64,000 nucleotides of DNA, taken from NCBI GenBank assembly GCA_013076295.1, contig RQOL01000876.1, positions 2,170,001 through 2,234,000 of the forward strand. The letters run 5' to 3'. This DNA is from Sanderia malayensis (lineage: Eukaryota > Cnidaria > Scyphozoa > Semaeostomeae > Pelagiidae). Below the pieces are notes generated by a model, which saw nothing but the letters and a program-made list of their open reading frames with translations, did no database searches and had not been told where the DNA came from. Positions 46,175 through 57,596 of the stretch are shown here, one piece after another; the stretch's first letter is position 1; each line of letters begins with the position of its first letter. Position numbers and translations under genes: made by a program.

Positions 46175-49100
46175 ATGGCAGATTCTAATAGGCCTGACGA
46201 CCAACAGCAAGATGAGCCGGTTAAAGATGTATTTATTGAACTATGTCATGGACTAAATTTGGACAGCGATAGTCAAGAAGCCGCCTGGGCTTCGTACAAG
46301 AAAATTGACGAAAGAAATGTTTTAGAGGTAGGTAGGGGGTTTTTCCATGCTGAAATCGCTAAACATATGCTATTTTCAGCAGGGATATCTTATAAAATCA
46401 ATAAAGCCAGTAAGTGTGTGGTGTGGATTTCGAGGCTAGATAATATATGTTTAGAAATCGAGATCAATGTTACTACGAAGGTGCAATAATGATGCAAAAT
46501 GCCCCACTAGCTAGGCCTATTTTATGGGAAACGTCTTGAAAAGGTGTGTAGTTAAACTGCCACGCCCCCTTGACATCTTGTAGACGATGCCCCTATGACT
46601 GTTTCAGTTTGCTATAGAGCGAATTTCAACTTTATGGAAACGAAGATAAGATGGCGACCATCTCTTTCTTTCTTTCTATATCGATGTCGATCTGAGAACA
46701 CATTTTCTTTATTTGACAGGGTGATAAATTGCACTGGGTCGCCTGTGCCCTGTACATTGCCTGTAGACAAAGTTCGGTGCCATCGGCAGATAAGGAGAAA
46801 ACAATTGAAGGCAATGGCGTATCTCTGATTTCATTGTTGAAGAAAACGAAGCTGAGGTAAGAATATCCAGGTTAATCAACTTGTACGAGAAGCTCCAGCT
46901 AATAAAGGTATACTTAAGCTCAAACTCAAAAGTGTTTTTCAACATAAAATTGATTAATTACAGTATACAGTTTCTTGGTTAATTAACAATGTAGTTAATT
47001 GTAATTGTGTAACTAAGCAATCCTAGGCTAATGGACACATGGAAAGAACTGAGTACTTAGTAACTGAGTAACTGAGTATGGTTTAGTAGCATGGTTTAGT
47101 GAGTACATTTATATTATTTATTGTTGTCATTTGCAGTCATCCCCAGTTTTTCCGAAAGATGAAGAAATGGTTAGATATGGCAAATCTTGGGCAGAAGTTC
47201 AGAGACAAGATTGACCTCCTTGAAAGGAACTATAGTGTCTCAAATATCATTTTCAAGAAGATTGAGAAGATTTTTTACGAAATGTTCAAAGCCCCCGAAG
47301 ATACGCCAATCAGAGCGGCAAAATCTAGAACAAGAAAGTATGTTTTTTTGATCAAAGGCCTGTCTCATCAATGCAGGACTTTTGAGTTGCTTCATCTAGT
47401 TTAAAGTAAAATATCTCAATATAAGAAATATTGGAAATTTTAAATTTGTGTTTTTAAGGAAGCAGTCATGCACAGTCAATGAACTTTTCAATTTTTGCTG
47501 GACACTATTTATCAGAGCAAAAGGTATTGTACATTAATAAAATAACATGCAACCTATTTAGCTATCTGTGACGGCCATATAATAGTTGGAGAGTGGGTAC
47601 ATGTAATTGATATTAAAGATTTTTGACAGCAAGTTTGTTTTGCGTTGTAGGGAATTTCCCAGCCATCAGCGATGACTTGGTGAATTCATTTCATTTGTTA
47701 ATCTGCTGTTTGGATTTAATGTTCACGAATACATTGACCACAAAAGCAAGACGAGAATTGTTGAATCCAAATTTTGAAGGTAAAATCTTTCTTTTTTTAC
47801 CGGGAATCGTGCCTTAGCCAATATCTTGATGGACTTACAAATGGTTTCTTTGAAGATGTGTTTGTTGAACTGAAATGTTCTTGATTTTAGGTTTGCCAGA
47901 AGAATACTCAACCAAAGAATTCAAAGAAGATGAATTGCCATCAGCTATTAACAGCATTTGCAAGCAGCATGATGGTAAGGGTAACAATCTCTGTTTACTG
48001 TAATCATTTTGAAAGAATTTATTAGTTTTTTAATGTTTCTCTATTTTTCCCATCAGGTATTGTTATTGAATCAAAAGAAATTAATGAACATTATTGGAAG
48101 CCATTCATAAGGAAATTATTCACAAATAAGGTGATTTATTATGATAATTTATCACAACTTCATATTAAAACTAATTTCAAGCAATGAATGGCTTTGCTAA
48201 TCGTATTTTAATCCCATCTTTTCTCCTCCAGATATTAAAAGGAAATTCAGATAATCTCACCGGAATTCTTGACACAGGAAATTTTGATTTCAACATGTAA
48301 GTTATCATTATAACAAAGCAACTCTTTAAGATAATAATTCTGCTCAAAACAATAGCCTGTTGTCTTTGAACAATGAATGAAACAATAGCCTATTGTTCTA
48401 TGAATGAAACAATAGCATATTGTTCTATGGATGAAACAATAGCATATTGTAAAGGTTGTGGTTACTTATATCCTTGTTTTCACTGTAGCTTGTGATGTAG
48501 TCCATATTATGATCACGATTGAGGTGATCATTGTGATTATTGTGATTTTGAATGTGATTAATTGATTATGTATTGTATTTTAGGAAGCATTTGCACCAAG
48601 ATTATGACGAACATATAGTTTCAACTGGTGACTTTGACGAGCGAGTTTTTTTGGGAGAAGATGCCAGCCACGAGGTTGCCACACCTTTGAAAATGAATTC
48701 ATCCAGTGCTCTTGACATCGACCAAATTGGAAGGTATTCTTACCAGATATTGTTTGCTTAAAGTGCCATAGCAACGTTCTAAAGAGGTGGCAGTTAGAGG
48801 AAATATTGCAAGGGTGGCAGGGATAGAGTGACATTTCACAGAACGCACTCGAAGCTCTTTTCTAACTCCCATCTTGTCATTGAATCTTTCAATGATGTTT
48901 TTCATTTAACGCGATGATCATCTTTATATTGATAATTAATACAATTAAGCAATAATTATATTAATTATCTCAATTATGTCAGGTCACATCTCCGAAGAAA
49001 CTTGCAGGACAATTTCGATCAGGTTGGCATTTCAATGATATTTCTAATAATATATTTATGTTTAACATCTGAAATTCCTAAGGCAATAGATTAAATGATT

Positions 49101-52100
49101 TGTAACCATAAATTTTATTCAATGCTTAATGCCCCCGTGTTTCTAATTTTCACCAGTTAAGTTTATATTGTACTCTGTTTATTTGCACGGGTGTATCATG
49201 CCGGGATATACTTGGTGTGCCATGATAAGCATTAATGTTAATTGTTTTGTTTTGTAGCCTTCGCTTGCTCCTCTCACGCCTCTAACTGGTCGCAGATATC
49301 TCAAAGATAAAGATGGAACACCAACCGGGTAAAGGAAATTACCCATGTCGTATTCCCAACGCATTCATACTTATGCCTGCGCACTAGCTACTGCGTACTA
49401 GCCACTGCGTACTAGCTACTGCTTTATTGTATGCAAATTCAATTTGTTTAGTTTTGTATCTCTCTTTGCGTAGAGTAACACCAATATCTTCAGCAACTCA
49501 ATCGGTCAGTCAGTTGCAAAATCACCTTGTTGGTTTGAAGGCTTCACCAAGCGATGCACTGATTGCTATGTTTGAGTAAGCACCTTATTTACACGTTCAG
49601 AGAAATTAAAGTATTATTGTATTGATGTTATAGTGTCTCTGCACTTACAGGGCCTTTGTTGCTAGCATCATTTCTCGCGTTGAAGAGGTTTCCCTGTGTA
49701 AACATTGTTATGATGGATTGAGCTGTTGCTTATGATTTTAATCGGTTTTCGTTCCAGCCAATGTCAGAGAAATCCGAAGGAAAAGTTAGAGAAGTTCGTT
49801 CAGCAATTGGCCGAGACATTTACGGCTGCCTACACTCGGGTATGTAGATATATATATTCACTTGAACCTCGATAAGTCGAACTCCCCAGGGCAAGAATAG
49901 TTTGTTTGACTTATCGAGGTTCACATATAAAGCATACAGAACCAAGGGAAATACAAAAATGATCGAGATCGGGGGAGTTCGACTTAAGTAGTCGACTTAT
50001 CGAGGTTAAACTGTATATATGTTTCTTCATAGCTACACCAACCTAGACTCCGCCACTTTTCAGTTTAGAATCCATACCTTTACGGCAAAGGTTCCCGAGT
50101 TGCAAAATGATAAGTTTGATTGATGTTCATTCCCTGACTGATTCGAATTGATCATTGAAAAGCAATGTGATTTAATAGCATCCCAGGGGGGGTTGAACGC
50201 TTCTCAGTTGCAATTTCATCCTATTTCTACTCATATGATTTGATTTATTTTGTAGCATTCAACAGATAAGTCAGTACCCCCGTCTTCCACACCTGAGTTT
50301 GCAAAAAATCGCTTGAAAATGGCTTTGGTTTTGTTCTACAAGGTAAGAACATCCCCTTTACTGATACTTCCATTTTTTTGCGACACGACCCTTTTGAAAA
50401 CATTGTGCAGCCAGAAATTAGCCGAGGGTTAAATCAGTCTTTGATTAACTTTGTGATATCTTAACTTGCACACATAGTGGCTAAAACGACCTCAGGCTCG
50501 TAACTACACTAGCATGCATGATTATTCGTCTGTTTAGGTACTTGAAAACGTCTTGAAAAGCGAAAAGAAGATTCACCCTGATATTGACATCGGTGTAAGT
50601 TGTTTCAGTGTATCCCTGTTGCTTTCAAGCTCTTTCCCTGGCGGCCCAACCTCGAACCCAGGGCCCTTCTAGCTTTGCTACAACTGTTTACACTGTAGCC
50701 CTAGGTTCGAGGTTGCTGGCGGCCTTGTTATACTCCGGCATGATGGATCGATTATTGAGGATTGCTTGCCACACAGGGCTTATGTTTATTGGTTTTTCTT
50801 ACAGAATTTGGTCGAACAAGAATTGTTTGTGACAACATTGATGACGTGCTGTCTTGAGATCATCATCTTCTCGTACAATTCGCAAAGGTAGACGAAAATC
50901 TTTCAATAACTTTTATTTTATTATTTACTGCTTATCTTTATAATAACTTTGTAATCGATATTTTATCAAGCGATTTGATTTTTTCAGAACCTTCCCTTGG
51001 ATCATGCATACCTTCAACTTGACTGCATTTCATTTTTACAAGGTATGCCAATAAGACAGGCATGAATCACATACTGATCCACTGTAACATTTACCTATCA
51101 AATATATATTTCCGTGGAGTAGATGGTTGATTCAGTTCTGTGAAACTTCGTGTCTGTTCAATTGTAAATTTTCCACGAAGTTTGAATTGGTCACGCAGGA
51201 AGGAATTTAGCTTGATTTTTTTGTTGGAATTAATTTGTAATTCACTTACCTTTGTTGTCTTCTGAAACAAGTTAGTAGGAGAAATAATTAATTTTTATCA
51301 GAATAGTCCCTGCCCCATGCTTTATATATTGTCTAGGCACATCTTTGGCCTGATTAATACAGTCACTGCGTTCTGTATTACTGTATTACTGAACTCTGTA
51401 CAGACCAGCCTCGATTAGCGACCGTATGAAGATATGATTTTTGCCCTACCCGGACCACCCTTGATTAGCGACCGCTTGAAGAAAAATGATTCTTCTTTTG
51501 TTCACAGGTCATTGAAGTGGTTATACGCGATGAAGAGATGAAGCAATGGCTGTCCAGAGATGTTATTAAACATCTTAACAGGGTATGTTTAAGTCAGTCA
51601 GTTTAGGAATTAATAAATTTCCAGTGTTATCATTTGCAGACACTATACTCTTTTGAGTAAAGAATAAACGCCTTGCTTAAACCTGATGGGCGCTTGACTA
51701 GACGCCCCAAGTGGTTTAATCCAAGCATTACGCTAAATAGTTTGCCTGACAACTTTGAGCTTTCTCGCACATAAGTTCTCAGTCAAATGGATGACTTGTT
51801 TGTTAATACGGACACATAGCTGGATGTTAGGGTAGAATAGTGTTGAATGAAATTTTCGCGTTCTTCTTCAGATTGAGGAGAAGATTCTAGAAAAGTTGGT
51901 CTGGGAAGAAAATTCGCCGCTTTATGAAGCATTGCATGCTGACAATGACGTCATACCAACATGTGAGAGCGTCTGCGCCGGTCCACCCCACCCTGAAACA
52001 ACTACAATACCAGCCCTTCTGATCAGCAGTGCAAGACATCCGGTGTACAAGATATCAGGTGACAAAGTTGTCGGGTTTCCTTGTGAGTACCTGGCTTCTT

Positions 52101-55100
52101 TATTTCTTTTTATATCCATTGATTTTTCATTGATGTCATCTTGTATTCGGGTCTATTTCTCACGTGTTCATGTTCTGTTTCTCACGTGTCCGGGGTCTAA
52201 TTCTCACGTGTTCAGGGTCTTTTTCTCACGTGTCCATGGTCTTTTTTTCACGTGCAACGTGATGTATGTTATTGACTGATCAGTTACTCATAATTTTTCA
52301 CGTGCAACGTGATGTATGTTATTGACTGATCAGTTACTCATAATGGGTATCTTAGCAGTTGTTGAGACCCCCGGGTTTTTTTTCTTTCTATTGGTATGCT
52401 ATGCACTGTGAAGTGACGTTTTCGCAGGAGGTATGGTTGTCCCTGGAATGTGACTTGATATTCAGTCTTTGCAATTTTCACTTAGCTATAAATGCACAAC
52501 GATCACCGATCCAACCGTCTCTGGCTGAGAGATACAGCTCTCCCTCGGGCGCGGAAAATGCAAAGAGAAATCTTTTTGGTTCAACAACAGCAACAACACA
52601 AGCCTCGTCTTCGTCTGCGACTGCGCAGGTTGCATCCTCCGCAACGCTGTCACCGGCAAGAGGCATTATTTACACTTTTCCAATTTCGCAGATGTTACAA
52701 AAAGGGACTAAAGCTAGTGGTATGTATTTGCAACTGCTTTTCCTCTTTTTTTGTGGCATCTCTTGACTAATAGTCATTTTTTTAGAATTAATTACTTTGT
52801 TCATTTGTTTCCTCATCTCTTTTACTAATATAATATAATTAATTTTTGTACTTGGTGGAGTGTTTAATTTTTTGATTTAGCCACTTCAGTTACATATTTT
52901 GTCACGTTATTCAACCTTCGTGAACATATAAATGCAAGCTCTTCTAAAACAGCTTGTCCCCTTCAAGGTGCTGGCCAACGAGGTCCCCAGTATAAGTGGT
53001 CTTTTGTTGCATCCCCAAATCCATCACCAAATGCAAGCCCTGCCAAAGGACGAGATCTGACGAGTCCACAAAAATTCAATTTATCAACAAATGCCAGCCC
53101 TGCGAAAATAGCTAAGAAAACTGGGTCACTTGGTCTCTTCTTCAGAAAGGTATATCTGTTTTATTTTGTTTGCTTATTTGCTTACTTGTTTACCTGTTTG
53201 CTTGTTTACTTCTTTACTTCTTTACTTTTTTACTTCTTTACTTCTTTACTTCTTTACTTCTTTACTTCTTTACTTCTTTACTTCTTTACTTCTTTACTTC
53301 TTTACTTTTTTACTTCTTTACTTCTTTACTTCTTTACTTTTTTACTTTTTTACTTCTTTACTTCTTTACTTCTTTACTTCTTTGCTTCTTTACTCCTTTA
53401 CTTCTTTACTTCTTTACTTCTTTACTTCTTTGCTTCTTTACTCCTTTACTTCTTTACTTCTTTACTTCTTTACTTCTTTGCTCCTTTACTTCTTTACTTC
53501 TTTACTCCTAGGTTTATCACTTGGCAAGTGTAAGATTGCTTGAACTTTGCGCAAAACTTGGCATCTCTTTTGACTTGCAACGCAGGTTAGTAAGTTTTTA
53601 TTCGTGCGACAAGTTTATTAATGGTCACTGGTCCCCATTTCAAGGAAGTACCAATCTATCTATTATTATTATTTTCAGAATCTGGACGTGCATCGAGTTT
53701 GGGTTGACAAATTGTGTTGCCCTAATGAAAGACAGGCACCTTGATCAGATGATCATGTGTGCAGTGTATGTGATGTGCAAAGTGACCAAAGAGGATAAAA
53801 CATTCCATGAGATCATGAGATGCTATCGATTTCAGCCTCAAGCATCGAGCGATGTGCGTTTGTATAAGTCAATCTTTTCTTACGTTTGTTCCCATGCTTT
53901 CAAATGCCATAACCATCGAGTCTCGGTTTGAAATCGAGTCTCGGTTTGAAGTCCTCATTTTCGTTCTCCAAGGGTTTCCGTATGCTTTATGCTTGACCCT
54001 TCTTATAACTTGAGCAAACTTGTTTCCATCAATGCTCGATATATCAAAGCCTATAATAGCTCTAAATGGCTTCAGCTCTAAATGAGTCAATTTCTTGTGT
54101 ATTGTAATTGTCGATTTGAATTTCCATTGTTTTCTTTCGGAGATCGAATGTCTTGTTCTATCGTTCTATTGTTTTATTGTTCTATTGTTTTTTTACTGTT
54201 CCATTGTCCTGTCCTATTGCTCAACTCAAGTGTCTAGCTGCCATGCCTTGCACACATTAGCGAGAGAGTTCTAATTAAGCATTGTATTTTCCCTGTTGCC
54301 TTTAGGTTTATCGAAGTGTGTTTATATCGCGAAAAGAGACCCCAAAGCCTGCCGAGCAAGACGGCAAGGCTCCCACAACTCCAGTTAAAACTGAGAAGTC
54401 TATGGAAGAGTTAAAACTGACACCGACCCGAACGACGCGCTCCGCAGCTGCCAAAGCTTCCGCTAGGGAGGAGCAAAAGACGCCAGAAAAAGCAAAGAGC
54501 TCTGAACCCAGACCTGGAAAGTCTGAAGCAAAGGATCTCAAAAGCAAGCCAGAGTTCGAAGAGAAATTCGGTGATTTGATAGAGTTCTATAATCTGGTGA
54601 GTATGTTGTTGTTAACGAGTATAATCAGTTCATAAAAACACACCAGCATACTTTCAGGAGGTCGTATCATTGAAATTCGGACTTTTTATTCCAGGTTTAT
54701 GTGAAAGAGATCAAAGATTTTGCTCTTAAATTCGCAGCTAATGCGAAATCCGTAAGTGTCTCCAAGTTCACCAACAAATATTTTTTATTTTCATTCTGAT
54801 TCCTTACGAGCTTGATAGCTATGACAATACAGTTCTAAATTATGCTTCATAATCTAGTATCCTTATATTTCAATTAAGGCTACTTGATTTTCTGATATTT
54901 AATTTGGTTTCTTTTTAGCTTGAAGCTCCCCCGCTTTCCCCTCTGCCAGTGCGAAGGCAACAACGAGCTTCTCCTAGAAAGGTATGATGCAAAAACCTCG
55001 CTTTACCAAACAAGATCTGATATGTCATTTAAATGTGTTGCACTTAATATATTACTAAGCTGTTGTTGAAATGTATCCCTCGTTTATAATAAACACCTCA

Positions 55101-55999
55101 TTCTCACCTTGAAACATTTATGTAACCATATATTTTAATATTGTCCATCCATTTTCAGGTTTCAAGCAACCATGAGCTCTATTTGTCTCCTATCAGGGAT
55201 GGTAAGAGTGTAACTCTTTCCTCTCTTGACGTACCATATATTTTTATTGTTGTTGTTGCTGTAACCGACCCTAGTTGTGTGTGGATGCTTTTTCTTGTCA
55301 TTGTAGCTACTTGTCTTTTTCTTTCAGTGCCTGTTACGCCCCGAAGCAGCGTCCTGTATTGTATTGACGAAAGTCCAGCTGAGGTGAGTATTGCTCAGTT
55401 CTGAAGAGAAATCTTGTTAGAGAGAGTATTGTTGGAGAGGGTTCTTATTAAAGAGAGTATTGTTAGAGAGGAGTCTTGTCAGAGAGAGTATTGCTAGAGA
55501 GGGGTCTTGTTAAAGAAGGTGTATTATTAGAGAGAAGTCTGCTAGAGAAGGTATTATTAGAGAAGAGTCTTGTTAGAGAGGGTATTATTAGAGAGGAGTC
55601 TTATTAGAGAGAGTATTGTTAGAGAGGAATCTTGTTAGAGGTGTATTATTAGAGAGGAGCCTTGTTAGAGGTGTATTATTAGAGAGGAGCCTTGTTAGAG
55701 GTGTAGTATTAGAGAGGAGCCTTGTTAGAGGTGTATTATTAGAGAGAAGTGAGGAGGAGACTGAGAATGTTGGTGGTTTGTAAAGAGCTTGCTATGAACG
55801 AGAGTTGACTCTTGTTTTTCAGCGACTACATGACATCAACCGGATGATCAGCAAAAGAGGTTCATCATCAGAATCTCGAATCTCGAAAAGGCGATTATCA
55901 ATGGTTGATGGTGATGAAGATGGTGGAGCCAATGCAGCCAAACGATTGCCTGAACACAACAGTCTCCAAAGACGTTTAAAGCAAGTTAAAGAAGATTGA
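46175..55999 (+). CDS. RBL1: p107/p130-like retinoblastoma-family pocket protein
   Basis: Twenty-nine exons: 46175-46327, 46720-46856, 47137-47337, 47459-47523, 47651-47779, 47891-47974, 48057-48130, 48232-48296, 48584-48733, 48983-49022, 49258-49328, 49474-49575, 49758-49839, 50256-50342, 50538-50594, 50805-50887, 50988-51042, 51508-51582, 51872-52082, 52486-52719, 52881-53149, 53512-53585, 53679-53853, 54306-54596, 54695-54751, 54919-54981, 55159-55201, 55328-55383, 55823-55999. They join in phase to 1119 aa (human p107 1068, p130 1139). The N-terminal domain has LFNFCWTLF and SDDLVNSFHLLICCLDL. TPLTGRRYL and VTPISSATQSVSQL introduce pocket A. The spacer holds the RxL cyclin-docking motif KRNLF (~667-671). 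Pocket B has GSLGLFFRKVYHLASVRL and MKDRHLDQMIMCAVYVM. The protein should repress E2F targets in the nucleus. The orthologue is p107/p130-type rather than RB1; the single symbol is approximate. Confidence 0.94.
48340..48450. repeat. AACAATAGCCTATTGTT-type tandem palindromes in pocket-protein intron
   Basis: Four copies of AACAATAGC(C/A)TATTGTTCTATG-like sequence resemble the internal repeats of the MITE at 18838-18984. They may be a relic of a related element without recognisable ends. Confidence 0.55.
49859..50013. mobile_element. MITE with ACCTCGATAAGTCGA ends in pocket-protein intron
   Basis: TTGAACCTCGATAAGTCGAAC at the left and GTCGACTTATCGAGGTTAAACTG at the right form an inverted terminal repeat inside TA-rich flanks. 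It has no coding sequence and is ~155 bp long. Confidence 0.65.
52155..52345 (+). repeat. 22-bp tandem repeats with CACGTG cores plus a 50-bp duplication
   Basis: CACGTG occurs at 52161, 52183, 52205, 52227 and 52249, exactly 22 bp apart, then at 52299. The last two lie within a ~50-bp direct duplication starting TTTTTCACGTGCAACGTGAT. The array lies in the intron between exons 51872-52082 and 52486-52719. Confidence 0.85.
53171..53509 (+). repeat. TTTACTTC microsatellite ending at an exon acceptor
   Basis: An 8-bp TTTACTTC repeat of about 340 bp, with GC-containing variants, fills the intron. It runs directly into the acceptor TTTACTCCTAG of exon 53512-53585, so it also serves as an unusually long polypyrimidine-rich tract. 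Confidence 0.9.
55400..55760 (+). repeat. Degenerate GTTAGAGAGGAGTCTT tandem repeats in last pocket-protein intron
   Basis: Roughly 30-40 bp units built from TTAGAGAGGAGTCTTGTTAG and GTGTATTATTAGAGAGG recur across the intron before the terminal exon (55823). Confidence 0.85.
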
Positions 56000-57596
56000 T
56001 TAGATGATTGAAATGGCGTACATGGTTGATTATTAAAAGCGATAATTTAATATTTTAATATTTGAATTTTTATTTTCTTTTTAGTGATTTGATTTTTTTA
56101 ATTATATCGAACGATAAATTAACATGACGTGGCTACTGTGGTGTTTAAAAGATTTAACTTATAAGTATAGCATTGTATTTTATTTGCTTGTAGTTGATAT
56201 TGCTAGCAAGTTTACCGTTGCAGAACCCTATTTAGCAACCCCCTCCCATTACCCTATAAATAAATCTCGCTGTCAACACTTTTATTTGCTGTTGAAGCTC
56301 AGAAAGTTGACTATTATTGAGGTAGAACATCTCAGTTAACTGTCTTTCAAATTTTCACGTATGCTTCAGAGATGGGTTTTGATAATTCCAAACCCAACTC
56401 CAAATCTTGTTAGCTCGACGAAATTTTCTGCATGTTTGATGTATTGAGGTACCATATCAATCGGGCAGCGATTTTGTAAACTTTAAATTTTATTCTTTTT
56501 TCTCTTTACATTAAATTGTCAATCACTGACTCTTTGATAAATAACTTGATTTTGCAAGTTTGTAGCAAATAGAGTTCTGCTTTTTTGTGTTTGCTATCCT
56601 CCTGAGTTTTGCATTGGATATTGAGATGATTCTAATAATACTGACACTTTCTGTTATCAACTCCTTGTGAAAGTAAAGTTGTTTCTACAAGGTAAGCAGA
56701 AAGTAATGTGGTATTGAAATGAAAATGTTGAATGAATGACTATTTATAAACAATGACGTCATTTCTCAGAAACCCGCATTTTTTGTAGTAACAATGCGCG
56801 CGCAGTGGAATTTTTGCTTTTGCATACTGTGAAGAAAGGTAGACAAAATGGAGTAGCAGAAAATCTTATGGCGTATCGAGATGATCTGTAAATGGTCAAC
56901 AAAAAGTCGTAGAAAATGGTTGTTCACGCTCGAATAAAGAGCCAAAGCTTGCTGTTTATGTCGTTGCATAATTGAAGCCATGAATAGAGTCAAGGTAATT
57001 GCAGGCTTATTCAGTTTGCTGGTGTCACAGCTGTGCCTACCTACTAGAAAGTAGAAACTAATGTGTCTTGCATAACATTAAGACATGCCTAGGCCTGTTT
57101 CGTTTACGAAGCCAACGAGTTTCATATGTGTTTTATGCCATTCTATAGTGTCTAAACAAATTTTTAATCGAGTTATAGGTATAGTCCATGACTACATTCA
57201 GGTTTTTGTATCTTTTTATTTCGAAATTATTTTCGAAGTCAATTTCGTTGAATAACCCATAGTTTTGTATTTCCCCTTTCATGAAGGGAATCTGTAGGAC
57301 CAGGAAATTTTCTTCGTCTACTATAATATCCAATATTAACTTTCTAAATTCAAAGATTTATTTTGCACTGATGCTAATAAAAACAACTTTGATATTGGTA
57401 TTACACATGGCATGGCTTTTTCAACATGACTCAATGTTATTTATCGCTTTTTCTCGTGACGACCTGACGCTTGTTAGCGATTTTTTACTCTTTGCATCGA
57501 AAATTGAACGGTCTTGAGCATGTTTAAACAGAACTTTATTTTATTCGCCTTTCTTCTCCTTGCCTGCAGACTATAATTGATCATAATTCTGGTGGC
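56000..57596. other. Spacer between pocket-protein and HOIP genes
   Basis: It holds the 3' UTR of the upstream gene, with a candidate AATAAA at 56259-56264, and the 5' region of the HOIP gene. A CCTGCAG acceptor-like site at 57569/57570 precedes the HOIP start exon. The only other suggestive frame is a 66-codon minus-strand ORF at 57133-57333, which has no splice or homology support. Confidence 0.5.

Noticed and set aside
53130..53543. Three overlapping long plus-strand frames rich in Phe-Thr-Ser-Leu-Leu
   Set aside because: They are translations of the TTTACTTC microsatellite in all three frames. The real gene splices out this intron in phase.
54308..54547. 79-codon minus-strand frame opposite a pocket-protein exon
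   Set aside because: It is the antisense shadow of coding exon 54306-54596.
57133..57333. 66-codon minus-strand frame with protein-like composition
   Set aside because: No start context, splice partner or recognisable domain. It lies in AT-rich DNA where such frames occur by chance, though a small gene cannot be excluded.
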